Below are positions 8,244 to 15,486 of a stretch of DNA of 64,000 nt, in pieces; the stretch's first letter is position 1; the number at the start of each line of letters is the position of its first letter. The DNA is from Ferrimonas kyonanensis DSM 18153 (GTDB lineage: Bacteria; Pseudomonadota; Gammaproteobacteria; Enterobacterales; Shewanellaceae). The position numbers and the translations under genes are program-made. The notes beneath the pieces are model-generated. The model searched no databases, was not told the origin of the DNA, and saw only the letters and a program-made list of their open reading frames with translations. Location of the stretch: the NCBI RefSeq assembly GCF_000425405.1, contig NZ_AUDJ01000001.1, forward strand, positions 484,803 to 548,802, written 5' to 3'.

Positions 8244-10820
8244 ATGAAAAAAACACCTTTATGGATAGCCATGTCGCTGGCGTCCGGCCTGCTGGTCAGC
8301 GGCTGCAGTAATGACGATGACCGCCAAGACAACGTTACGCCCGAGCCTGAGCCTCAGGTGACGGTGTTTGCCCCCGATGGCAAACTGGACGCCCGTATTC
8401 GCCGCACCACCTACGGGGTGCCCCACATCGAAGCCGATAACATCGAAAGCCTGGCCTTTGGCTCGGGTTATGCCCAGGCTCAGGATCACCTGTGTTTGCT
8501 GGCTGATGGGGTGATCAAGGCCAACAGCGAGCGCTCCAAGTACTTTGGGCCTCATAAGAGCATCGATTTCGCCACCGGTCTTCCGCTTGAGGAGGACAAC
8601 CAGAATCTGGTTAATGACTTCGGCTACAAAGCCCTGGGGGTTCGCGAAGCCGCAGTAAACGCGATGCCGACTCTGGGTGAGCGTTCACGGGCGATGTTGT
8701 CCGGCTTTGCCGCCGGCTACAACCTGTATCTGGCGGATCTGGCTAGTGGCGCCGTGACCACGCCGAACCTGCCTTGTGCCGGTCAGCCCTGGGTGAAGCC
8801 GATCACCGACGTCGACATGCTCACCTACCTGTTTTCCATTGCTCTGTTGCCGGGTGCGGCCAACTTCCTGGATTTGATCTTCTTTGCCAATCCGGGGGAC
8901 GGCGACGAGTACCTGCCGCGGCCCGCGGCGACCGCCCTCAATAGCCCGGCATCTAAAGCGATGCTGGCGGACGTACGCACCAAGGCGTTGGCGCGATCGC
9001 AGACGCTGACCACCCCGCAGGTTAACCCCATGGACATGGGCTCCAACGGCTGGGGACTGGGGGCCGAGGTGACCGACAACGGCAAAGGGATGGTGCTGGG
9101 CAACCCTCACTTTCCCCATACCGGCCAGCTGCGCTTCTGGCAGTCACACCTGACCATTCCCGGCTTCCTCGATGTGATGGGGGGATCGCTGGTGGGGATG
9201 CCCGGCGCGGTGAACATCGGCTTTAACCACAACCTGGCCTGGACCCACACCTTCTCCACCGCCGAACACTTCATCATGTACAACCTGGCGTTGAAACCGG
9301 GGGATCGCCTCACTTATCTGTTTGACGAGCAAGAGATGGCCATTACCCCTCGTACCTACACGGTGGAGGTCAACATCGGCGGCGGAGTGACGATTCCGCT
9401 GGAGAAAGAGGTGTATCTGACGGCCAAGGGGCCGATGGTGGAAGCACCACCTCAGCTGGCTCCCTTTGGTTGGGACGACAGCCAGGCGTTCTTCATTCAG
9501 GATGCCAATATGGCCAACACCGATGTACTCGAGCACTGGTCGGCCATGAACTTCGCCACCAACTTGGAGCAATTCCAGCAGGCGTTCAAGGACTTCGACG
9601 GAGTGATCTTCAACAACACCATGTACGCCGATGATCAAGGTAACGCCTTCTACATCGATGACTCCACTGTTCCCGGGCTTAGCAGTGATGCCGAAAATGC
9701 CATCTGGCTGAGCCCGGACATTCGTGCCGCCAGAGAGAGTGCCGGTTTTACCATTCTGCCCGGCGATGACTCCATGTTTGCCTTTGACGCTCCGGTGGCT
9801 TACGACCAGGCGCCGAAACTGCTGCGTCAGGATTTCGTTCAGAACTCCAATAACTCCTACTGGATCACCAATCCGGCTTCCCCCATTGAGAACGTATCGC
9901 CGCTGTACGGCGACCGCAGGGTAGAGCAGAGCCTGAGAACTCGAATGGCGTTGACCTTGATGAACGACGCCCGCGGTGACGATGGCAAGTTCAGCCGCCA
10001 GGAGGTGGAAGCGGCGTTGATGTCCAACCGGGCTTATCTGGCCGAATTGGTGTTGCCACAGTTGCTGGAGCAGTGTGAGGCCCAGGGCAGCACCCCGGTG
10101 GTGGTCAGCGACAGCCTCAGCGTCGATGTCTCCCCCGCCTGTGCCGCGTTAGCCAAGTGGAATGGGGCCCAGAATCAGGACAGCGTTGCCGGTGCCCTGC
10201 TGAGGGAGTTCGGCTATCGCTTCGACAGCGAGGCCCACCTGGATGTGCCTTTTGTGTACACGGATCCGCTCAATACCCCGAATACGCTGGCGGCCGACGG
10301 TTCCGCACTGGTGGCGTTAGCGGCAGCCAGTGCCACCCTGACCGACAACGGCTTTGCCCTGGATGCGCCGCTGGGCAGCATGCAGTTCGTGGAAAAGTCG
10401 ATGCCTGACGGCAGCGCTTCTGGTGCTCGTTTCCCCTGGGCCGGAGCCAACAACCGTGAGGGCGGTTTCAATGTGTTTGCCTACTCCAATGAAGCCAACG
10501 ATGACACCCTGCTGCCACAGCATGCCTATCCAGCTGCAGTGGACGCGGTCACTGGTGCGCCGACGGCGTCTGAATTGACGACCGAAGGCTACCATGTGCG
10601 TTACGGCTCCAGTTGGATGATGGTGGTGGGCTTTGAGGAGCAGGGGCCACAGGCGCGGGGATTGCTGACTTACTCCGAGTCTAATAACGCCCTGTCTCCC
10701 CATTGGAACGATCAGACTCAGTACTACTCGCAGAACACCGCCCTGCGGCCGTTGCTGTTTACCGAGTCCGCCATTGCTGCCGAGACGCTGTCGGACATCA
10801 GCATTCAATTGCAGAAGTAA
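8244..10820 (+). CDS. Lipidated penicillin acylase family protein (Ntn hydrolase, 858 aa)
   Basis: The start at 8244 sits eight bases after AAGGA and yields a lipoprotein signal peptide with lipobox LLVSGC (C21), followed by an acidic linker. The domain order is that of penicillin G acylase/AHL acylase precursors: alpha-chain region with RTTYGVPHIEA near residue 55, then the autoproteolysis site with candidate nucleophile Ser267 in MGSNGWGLG, then LGNPHFP, GMPGAVNIGFNHNLAW and a long beta chain. Such enzymes hydrolyse amides (beta-lactams, acyl-homoserine lactones, bile or acyl-amino acids) in the periplasm after self-cleavage. The substrate is not predictable. Lipid anchoring of an acylase precursor is less usual than soluble export. 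It is monocistronic with a strong terminator. Confidence 0.9.
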   Translation: MKKTPLWIAMSLASGLLVSGCSNDDDRQDNVTPEPEPQVTVFAPDGKLDARIRRTTYGVPHIEADNIESLAFGSGYAQAQDHLCLLADGVIKANSERSKYFGPHKSIDFATGLPLEEDNQNLVNDFGYKALGVREAAVNAMPTLGERSRAMLSGFAAGYNLYLADLASGAVTTPNLPCAGQPWVKPITDVDMLTYLFSIALLPGAANFLDLIFFANPGDGDEYLPRPAATALNSPASKAMLADVRTKALARSQTLTTPQVNPMDMGSNGWGLGAEVTDNGKGMVLGNPHFPHTGQLRFWQSHLTIPGFLDVMGGSLVGMPGAVNIGFNHNLAWTHTFSTAEHFIMYNLALKPGDRLTYLFDEQEMAITPRTYTVEVNIGGGVTIPLEKEVYLTAKGPMVEAPPQLAPFGWDDSQAFFIQDANMANTDVLEHWSAMNFATNLEQFQQAFKDFDGVIFNNTMYADDQGNAFYIDDSTVPGLSSDAENAIWLSPDIRAARESAGFTILPGDDSMFAFDAPVAYDQAPKLLRQDFVQNSNNSYWITNPASPIENVSPLYGDRRVEQSLRTRMALTLMNDARGDDGKFSRQEVEAALMSNRAYLAELVLPQLLEQCEAQGSTPVVVSDSLSVDVSPACAALAKWNGAQNQDSVAGALLREFGYRFDSEAHLDVPFVYTDPLNTPNTLAADGSALVALAAASATLTDNGFALDAPLGSMQFVEKSMPDGSASGARFPWAGANNREGGFNVFAYSNEANDDTLLPQHAYPAAVDAVTGAPTASELTTEGYHVRYGSSWMMVVGFEEQGPQARGLLTYSESNNALSPHWNDQTQYYSQNTALRPLLFTESAIAAETLSDISIQLQK

Positions 10821-10839
10821 CTCGGTGAAATCGACATTC

Positions 10840-10867
10840 AGGGCCTCTCGATGAGGCCCTTTTTTTG
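10840..10867 (+). terminator. Intrinsic terminator of the acylase gene
   Basis: Arms AGGGCCTC (10840-10847) and GAGGCCCT (10853-10860) form an eight-base-pair stem with a five-base loop, followed by seven T residues. Confidence 0.92.
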
Positions 10868-10982
10868 GCTCACTGAACGGCGTTATTTCCCACGGCGTTG
10901 TTTCCCACGGCGTTGTGCGACCCGGTTCACGAACCTGACTTCCCGCCGCCCTGTTTGCAGAATTCCGCTCGACCTGATCAAA

Positions 10983-11006
10983 ACATTTGGCTATTTTGCC
11001 AAGTGT
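10983..11006. promoter_or_regulatory. Candidate ArsR operator (inverted repeat)
   Basis: ACATTTGGC (10983-10991) and GCCAAGTGT (10998-11006) are inverted repeats matching at eight of nine positions, separated by six bases of TATTTT. The site ends 25 bases before the arsR start codon, the usual position for an ArsR/SmtB autoregulatory operator overlapping the promoter. The repeat is seen; binding by the downstream regulator is inference. Confidence 0.6.
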
Positions 11007-11031
11007 TGAATCTATTTATCTGGATGAGCGT

Positions 11032-11361
11032 ATGTTATCGACCACTCCCGACTGTGACCGCCTGCATCAGCGTGCGGCGGTGCTCAAGGCTCTGGCCCAC
11101 CCGACCCGGCTGTGGCTGGTGGAGCAACTGCAGCAGCAAGAGCGCTGTGTGTGTGAGCTGATGGAGGAGGTGGATGCCGACATCTCAACGGTTTCCAAGC
11201 ACCTGGCTGTGTTAAAGCAGGTAGGGCTGGTGGCCGTGCGCCGACAGGGCAAACAGCGCTACTACCGGCTGACAACCCCCTGTCTGATGTCGATGTTCCA
11301 CTGCATCGAACGGGTTATCGATCATCGCTCGCCACTCACCAAGCAAGAGGAAGCATCATGA
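11032..11361 (+). CDS. arsR: ArsR-family metalloid-responsive repressor
   Basis: The 109-residue product is a winged-helix ArsR/SmtB repressor: ALAHPTRLWLVEQL (residues 20-33), recognition helix ISTVSKHLAVLKQVGLV (51-67) and wing RRQGKQRYYRL. The motif ERCVCEL places cysteines at 39 and 41 in the position of the classical arsenite-binding CVC of ArsR; C84 could be a third ligand. An in-frame TTG at 10987 could start a longer form, but it would lie inside the inverted-repeat operator, so the ATG at 11032 is preferred although its ribosome-binding site is weak. The stop overlaps the arsE start (ATGA), making it first in a five-gene operon it presumably controls. Confidence 0.9.
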   Translation: MLSTTPDCDRLHQRAAVLKALAHPTRLWLVEQLQQQERCVCELMEEVDADISTVSKHLAVLKQVGLVAVRRQGKQRYYRLTTPCLMSMFHCIERVIDHRSPLTKQEEAS

Positions 11362-11594
11362 AAGTTGAAGTACTGGGATCCGGTTGTAAGAAGTGCAATA
11401 CCCTGGCAGAGCTGATTGTTGAGCGGGCTCAAGCCCTGGCGATTGGCATTGAGTTGGTCAAGGTCAGCGACATGGCGGTGATTCTGGAGTATGGCGTAAT
11501 GTCCACGCCGGCCATTGTCATCGACGGTGAAGTGAAAGTCAGTGGCGGTTCGCCGACGGCGGCCGAGATCGACGCCCTGTTGCAAGCACGCTAA
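11358..11594 (+). CDS. arsE: Small thioredoxin-like redox protein, ArsE-like (78 aa)
   Basis: The 78-residue product is a glutaredoxin-like protein of the TM0996/MTH895 type: GSGCKKC with redox cysteines C10 and C13, a TPAIVIDG cis-proline segment at about residues 50-57, and a short helix at the end. Its ATG overlaps the arsR stop by four bases. In the ArsEFG type of organoarsenical resistance described in Shewanella putrefaciens, a protein of this kind works with ArsF to reduce the nitro group of nitroaromatic arsenicals. Assignment as ArsE rests on the gene order; by sequence alone it is a generic thioredoxin-fold protein. Confidence 0.85.
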   Translation: MKVEVLGSGCKKCNTLAELIVERAQALAIGIELVKVSDMAVILEYGVMSTPAIVIDGEVKVSGGSPTAAEIDALLQAR

Positions 11595-11617
11595 GCCGTC
11601 GGCAAGAGGTGGCAGTT

Positions 11618-12091
11618 ATGAGAGTGATCCAAGCATTGCTGGTGGTGGCATTGTTGTCCGGTTCGGCATGGTGGGCCTGGACTCAGACCCAGCCGACGTC
11701 GGTTGCGGCCGCGGCGGTGGCGTCTCCGAACTACCAATTGGGGCCGAATCAGCATCTGACGGTGTACTACTTCCATGGCAGCGCCCGTTGCACCTCCTGC
11801 GTGACCATCGAGCAGCTCACCCGCGAGGCGGTGGAGCAGGGGTGGCCTGAATTGGTGCAGCAAGGTCAGGTGGAGTTGCGCAGCATCAACGTCGATCTGG
11901 CGGAGAATCGGCACTACATCGATGACTTCCAATTGGTGACTCGCTCGGTGGTGGTGTCTCTGGCGCAATCGGGGACTGAGCCAAGGTGGCGCCGGCTGGA
12001 CTCGGTGTGGCAGCTGTTCAACAACCGCCAGGCCTTCTTTCAGTACCTGTACGGCGAAACCGGTCTGTTGGTGACCGGAGCGCCATCATGA
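11618..12091 (+). CDS. arsF: Nitrophenyl-arsenical nitroreductase subunit, ArsF-like
   Basis: The 157-residue product has an N-terminal membrane anchor or signal (MRVIQALLVVALLSGSAWWAW), a low-complexity linker, then a thioredoxin-like domain with VYYFHGSARCTSC containing C58 and C61. That YYFHG-xxRCxxC pattern is typical of the ArsF family. ATG at 11618 is chosen because AGAGG lies eight bases upstream; an in-frame GTG at 11609 lacks a site. It would sit in the periplasm or on the membrane and pass electrons in the reduction of nitroaromatic arsenicals together with ArsE. The stop overlaps the arsG start (ATGA). Confidence 0.85.
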   Translation: MRVIQALLVVALLSGSAWWAWTQTQPTSVAAAAVASPNYQLGPNQHLTVYYFHGSARCTSCVTIEQLTREAVEQGWPELVQQGQVELRSINVDLAENRHYIDDFQLVTRSVVVSLAQSGTEPRWRRLDSVWQLFNNRQAFFQYLYGETGLLVTGAPS

Positions 12092-12780
12092 CCGCATTGA
12101 TGCTGGCGGCATTGAGTGCACTGTGGTTGGGGGTTTTGACCTCGGTCTCCCCCTGTCCACTGGCGACCAACGTCGCCGCGGTATCCTACCTGAGCCGTCA
12201 GGTATCCAGTCCCCGCAGGGCGGTGCATCAAGGGCTGGCCTATGGCCTGGGGCGAACCCTGAGTTACCTGGCCTTGGCGGCACTGCTGTTGGGCGGCGCC
12301 TTGTCGGCACCGGGATTGTCACAGTTTCTGCAGTCCAACATGAACATGATGTTGGGCCCGGTGATGGTGCTGGTGGGAGTGGTGTTGCTGAACTGGCTGC
12401 GGCTACCGCTGCCGTCCATGGGGTTGTCTGAGTCTCTGCAGCGGCGCCTGAGTCAGGGTGGCTTGCCGGGGGCGATGGCACTGGGAGCCTTGTTTGCTTT
12501 GTCGTTTTGCCCCACTTCAGCGGCGCTGTTTTTTGCCTCATTGCTGCCGTTGGCCATGGCCCATCAGTCGGTGCTGATGCTGCCGGGCATGTACGGTATT
12601 GGCACCGCTCTGCCGGTGCTGGGGTTTGCCATGATGGTGAGCCTGGGCACGTTGCAACTGGCGGCGGTTCACCAGCGTATTGCTCGGGCGGAGTTGCTGT
12701 TGCGGCGGCTGTCCGGGCTGCTGTTCCTTGGGGCCGGTTTGTATTACTGCTGGGTGTATTTAACCCCACTGATAGGGTGA
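12088..12780 (+). CDS. arsG: ArsG-like membrane protein (CcdA/DsbD-type fold, aromatic arsenical efflux)
   Basis: The 230-residue product has about six membrane segments and the paired motifs TSVSPCPLATN (near residue 22) and LSFCPTSAALFF (near residue 138), the arrangement of CcdA/DsbD transmembrane thiol carriers. In the ArsEFG system this protein is reported as an efflux permease for trivalent aromatic aminobenzylarsenicals; the cysteine pair also allows a role in moving electrons across the membrane to ArsF. The start at 12088 overlaps the arsF stop by four bases and the stop directly abuts the next ATG. Position in the operon is the main reason for choosing ArsG over a cytochrome-c biogenesis protein. 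Confidence 0.85.
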   Translation: MTALMLAALSALWLGVLTSVSPCPLATNVAAVSYLSRQVSSPRRAVHQGLAYGLGRTLSYLALAALLLGGALSAPGLSQFLQSNMNMMLGPVMVLVGVVLLNWLRLPLPSMGLSESLQRRLSQGGLPGAMALGALFALSFCPTSAALFFASLLPLAMAHQSVLMLPGMYGIGTALPVLGFAMMVSLGTLQLAAVHQRIARAELLLRRLSGLLFLGAGLYYCWVYLTPLIG

Positions 12781-13770
12781 ATGATGTTGTCACTGTTTAC
12801 TGAGTTAGCGGATTGGCTGGTGTACCAACTGCTGGGGCTGTCTGAACAGACCCGGCTGGGCCAGGCACTGCACTTTTTTGTTGAGGACACCAGCAAGATA
12901 TTGGTGTTGTTACTGGTGATGATCTACGCCATCGCCCTGGTACGCGCTTCGCTGGATGTGGAGCGGGTCCGCCAGTACCTGGCGGGTAAGAGCCGCTTCA
13001 GCGGCTACGTGCTGGGTTCGAGTTTTGGCGCCATTACCCCGTTCTGTTCCTGCTCCAGCATTCCGGTGTTTCTCGGCTTTACCTCCGCCGGCATTCCGGT
13101 GGGCATCACCATGGCATTTCTGCTGACCTCGCCGTTGATCAATGAGGTGGCGGTATTGTTGTTACTGAGCCTGTTGGGCTGGAAGTTAACCCTGCTGTAC
13201 GTGGTTATCGGCCTGGTGATCGGCATGCTGGGAGGCTGGATTCTGGACAGCCTCAAGGCGGAGCGTTGGTTGCAGCCTCTGGCGGCGAAAGCCTATGCCA
13301 TGGGGCAGGACCAGCCTCAATCCCAGCCGGTTCAGCCTCAGTCCAGGCCCTCAATGACGCTGGCTCAGCGCCATGAGTTCGCCACCTCAGAGACGCGAGA
13401 GATCGTCGGCCGGGTATGGAAATGGGTGATCATTGGCGTCGGCATCGGCGCCGGGCTGCATGGCTTTGTTCCGGCGGGCTGGCTGCAGGCCAACCTGGGG
13501 GACGGCCAGTGGTGGTCGGTGCCATCGGCGGTGCTGCTGGGGATTCCACTGTACGCCAATGCCACCGGGGTGATTCCGGTGATGGAGAGCCTGCTGCTGC
13601 AAGGGGTGCCGCTGGGCACCACCCTGGCGTTCTGCATGAGTACGGTGGCGGCCAGTTTTCCGGAGTTTGTGATGCTGAAGCAGGTGATGCAGTGGCGGTT
13701 GCTGGCGCTGTTGATGCTGATGCTGCTGACCGCGTTTACCCTGATGGGGTGGCTGCTGAATCTGGCGTAG
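12781..13770 (+). CDS. arsP: ArsP_1-type permease (probable trivalent organoarsenical exporter)
   Basis: This 329-residue protein has two halves of four or so membrane segments each, split by a hydrophilic Q/P-rich loop near residues 175-205. The first half contains TPFCSCSSIPVFLGF (C89, C91) and the second LLGIPLYANATGVIPV, both typical of the ArsP_1 (DUF318) permeases that export trivalent organoarsenicals such as methylarsenite and reduced roxarsone. It starts immediately after the arsG stop with no gap, so it is the last gene of the operon. A Cu/Zn-exporting relative of the same family is truncated at the left end of the window, so a metal cation substrate cannot be excluded. Its 3' end overlaps the convergent yjjX gene by 35 bases. 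Confidence 0.82.
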   Translation: MMLSLFTELADWLVYQLLGLSEQTRLGQALHFFVEDTSKILVLLLVMIYAIALVRASLDVERVRQYLAGKSRFSGYVLGSSFGAITPFCSCSSIPVFLGFTSAGIPVGITMAFLLTSPLINEVAVLLLLSLLGWKLTLLYVVIGLVIGMLGGWILDSLKAERWLQPLAAKAYAMGQDQPQSQPVQPQSRPSMTLAQRHEFATSETREIVGRVWKWVIIGVGIGAGLHGFVPAGWLQANLGDGQWWSVPSAVLLGIPLYANATGVIPVMESLLLQGVPLGTTLAFCMSTVAASFPEFVMLKQVMQWRLLALLMLMLLTAFTLMGWLLNLA

Positions 13771-14320
13771 CCGTGGCGGCGACCTGGTACAGTTCCGGGT
13801 GAAGAAACGGAGCCAGCAGCATGCACAGGGTGTCGCTGTAGACGCGGGTTCGGTCCACCAGGTTGTTGGTGAGTATGCCCATGGCACCGCCTTTCTGGCG
13901 AATGTTGTGGTCGTTGAACAGTTCGTCCATCAGTGGCCCCAGTTCTTCGCCCTGTTCCAGTCGTTGACTGATGACCTCCGGTAGGGGCAACAGCCCGGTG
14001 CGACCGATCTGAGTATGTTGGCCATCGCTGATGGCCACATAGGCAAAGGTGAAACCCTGACCGTGGATGCGGTCATAGCCGCCTTCGAACGACACATACA
14101 GATCCGCCGCCATCGCCTTGGTGGCATCGAGGCGGTTTATGGCGCCGACCCGGGTTTCGGTTTCACCCAAGGGTTGCTCATCCACGCCGGAGGGGACACT
14201 GACCCCTTGAACCTGCCACTGGCAATCCGGGTAAGCCGCTTGCAGGGCTTGGGTGGCCGCGTTGACTTTCACCGGGTTGCGGGAGGCAACAATGAGAGTT
14301 TTTTGTACTATTTGGGTCAT
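13736..14320 (-). CDS. yjjX: Inosine/xanthosine triphosphatase, YjjX family
   Basis: The 194-residue product begins MTQIVQKTLIVASRNPVKVN, the phosphate-binding start of YjjX/ITPase-like enzymes, and carries GVDEQPLGETETRVGAINRL, SFEGGYD and KGGAMGILTN motifs of the family. It removes non-canonical purine triphosphates (ITP, XTP) before they enter nucleic acids. Start at 14320 is chosen since an upstream extension would not resemble the family. The gene is convergent with the arsenical operon and shares 35 bases with its last gene, so read-through antisense between the two is likely. The C-terminal VAATATPDSAATPSG tail is encoded by that overlap and looks like an extension produced by loss of an earlier stop. 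Confidence 0.88.
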   Translation of the reverse strand: MTQIVQKTLIVASRNPVKVNAATQALQAAYPDCQWQVQGVSVPSGVDEQPLGETETRVGAINRLDATKAMAADLYVSFEGGYDRIHGQGFTFAYVAISDGQHTQIGRTGLLPLPEVISQRLEQGEELGPLMDELFNDHNIRQKGGAMGILTNNLVDRTRVYSDTLCMLLAPFLHPELYQVAATATPDSAATPSG

Positions 14321-14386
14321 CGTCGATGCCGTCAAAGAGGGAATGTGACACAATAGTCGACAATCTAATCAGTGACTTCAAGTATT

Positions 14387-15175
14387 ATGATCTACCTTCT
14401 GTATTTACTTCTTGGTGCGTTTGCCGGCGTGTTGTCCGGCTTGTTTGGCATTGGTGGTGGGCTGGTGATCGTACCGGTGTTGCTGACCACTTTTAAACTA
14501 CTGAACTTCGATCCTCAACTGACCATTCACATGGCCCTGGGCACCTCCCTGGCCACCATCATTGTCACCTCGATGAACTCCATGTGGGCCCATCATCGTA
14601 AAGGCGGAGTGGATTGGAAAGTGGTGCTGACCATGGCGCCGGGCATTGTGGTGGCCGCCTATCTCGGCGGGTTTGTGGCGCACCTGCTGGACGCCACCGT
14701 GCTGGCGTACTGTTTTACCGGCTTCATTACCCTGGTGGCCATCAAGATGTGGTTCGGTCTCAAACCCAAGGGCCAGCAACCGTTTCCCGGTGTGGTCGGC
14801 CTGAGCATTTCCGGCATCGGCATCGGTTTTCTGTCAGCCATCTTCGGCATCGGCGGCGGGACCATCAGCGTGCCTTTGTTGTCGCGGTTTGGACTGGAGA
14901 TGCGCAAAGCGGTGGGAATCTCATCGGCTCTGGGGTTGCCCATTGCCCTGACCGGTGCCCTCAGTTACGCCATCAGTGGTTGGAATGCGCCGGGTCTGCC
15001 GGAGATGAGTCTGGGCTACGTGTATCTGCCAGCCTTCATCGGCATCGTGCTCACCAGTTCGGTGTTTTCCCGGGTGGGCGCTAACCTGGCCCACAAGCTG
15101 GATCCTCGGTTGATGCAAAAGAGCTTTGCCCTGCTGCTGGTGATCATTGCGATAAAGACTTTGCTGACCAGTTAG
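14387..15175 (+). CDS. TSUP/TauE-SafE family membrane transporter (262 aa)
   Basis: The protein has about eight membrane segments in two homologous halves, each with the family's glycine motif: GLFGIGGGLVIVP near residue 20 and AIFGIGGGTISVPLL near residue 152. TSUP proteins export or import sulfite, sulfoacetate and related small sulfur or organic anions. ATG at 14387 is preferred; a GTG at 14372 is also in frame and neither has a clear ribosome-binding site, so the start is uncertain. It is monocistronic, divergent from yjjX by 66 bases, and closed by a terminator. Confidence 0.88.
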   Translation: MIYLLYLLLGAFAGVLSGLFGIGGGLVIVPVLLTTFKLLNFDPQLTIHMALGTSLATIIVTSMNSMWAHHRKGGVDWKVVLTMAPGIVVAAYLGGFVAHLLDATVLAYCFTGFITLVAIKMWFGLKPKGQQPFPGVVGLSISGIGIGFLSAIFGIGGGTISVPLLSRFGLEMRKAVGISSALGLPIALTGALSYAISGWNAPGLPEMSLGYVYLPAFIGIVLTSSVFSRVGANLAHKLDPRLMQKSFALLLVIIAIKTLLTS

Positions 15176-15221
15176 TGGTTGGTGTAAATGTTGTAACTTT
15201 ATTACATATGAAAGTTTGAGA

Positions 15222-15248
15222 CTGGGCCGCTGTGGCCCAGTTTTTTTA
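15222..15248 (+). terminator. Intrinsic terminator of the TSUP gene
   Basis: CTGGGCC (15222-15228) and GGCCCAG (15234-15240) form a seven-base-pair stem with a five-base loop, followed by eight T residues. Confidence 0.92.
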
Positions 15249-15376
15249 TCTGATCGAATTACCTTCGTCACAAGAGTAACCTGATTCACCCGTTATTTAA
15301 CGGCCTTATCGCCATTTTAACCCTTCAATTACAATCAAATTAGCCATATTCATGCGGGCATGCGAAAGATCAATGC

Positions 15377-15392
15377 TGTGAGCTCGCTCACA
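15377..15392. promoter_or_regulatory. CRP-type binding site, perfect core palindrome
   Basis: TGTGA, six bases, TCACA: TGTGAGCTCGCTCACA matches both half-sites of the enterobacterial CRP consensus exactly. It lies 95-110 bases upstream of the sdaC start. In Escherichia coli sdaC is CRP-activated; the same logic is inferred here. Confidence 0.8.
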
Positions 15393-15407
15393 TCAGAAAA
15401 TCATGTT

Positions 15408-15423
15408 TGAGAAGTGAATCACA
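15408..15423. promoter_or_regulatory. Second CRP-like site, nine of ten core positions
   Basis: TGAGA, six bases, TCACA followed by TTT differs from the CRP core at one position. Its centre is 31 bases from the centre of the first site, which is three turns of the helix, so both would face the same side of the DNA. Confidence 0.6.
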
Positions 15424-15486
15424 TTTAGTTTGTAATAAATCTATATATTTGCCCTCGCTAACTCGAACACTCATAGGTGATTTTTC

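Larger units (their letters stand above)
15249..15486. other. sdaC promoter region with two CRP-like sites
   Basis: This AT-rich 240-base stretch upstream of sdaC carries no gene. It contains the perfect and near-perfect CRP-type sites listed separately at 15377-15392 and 15408-15423. The sdaC ribosome-binding site is AGGTGA at about 15474-15479. Confidence 0.6.
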
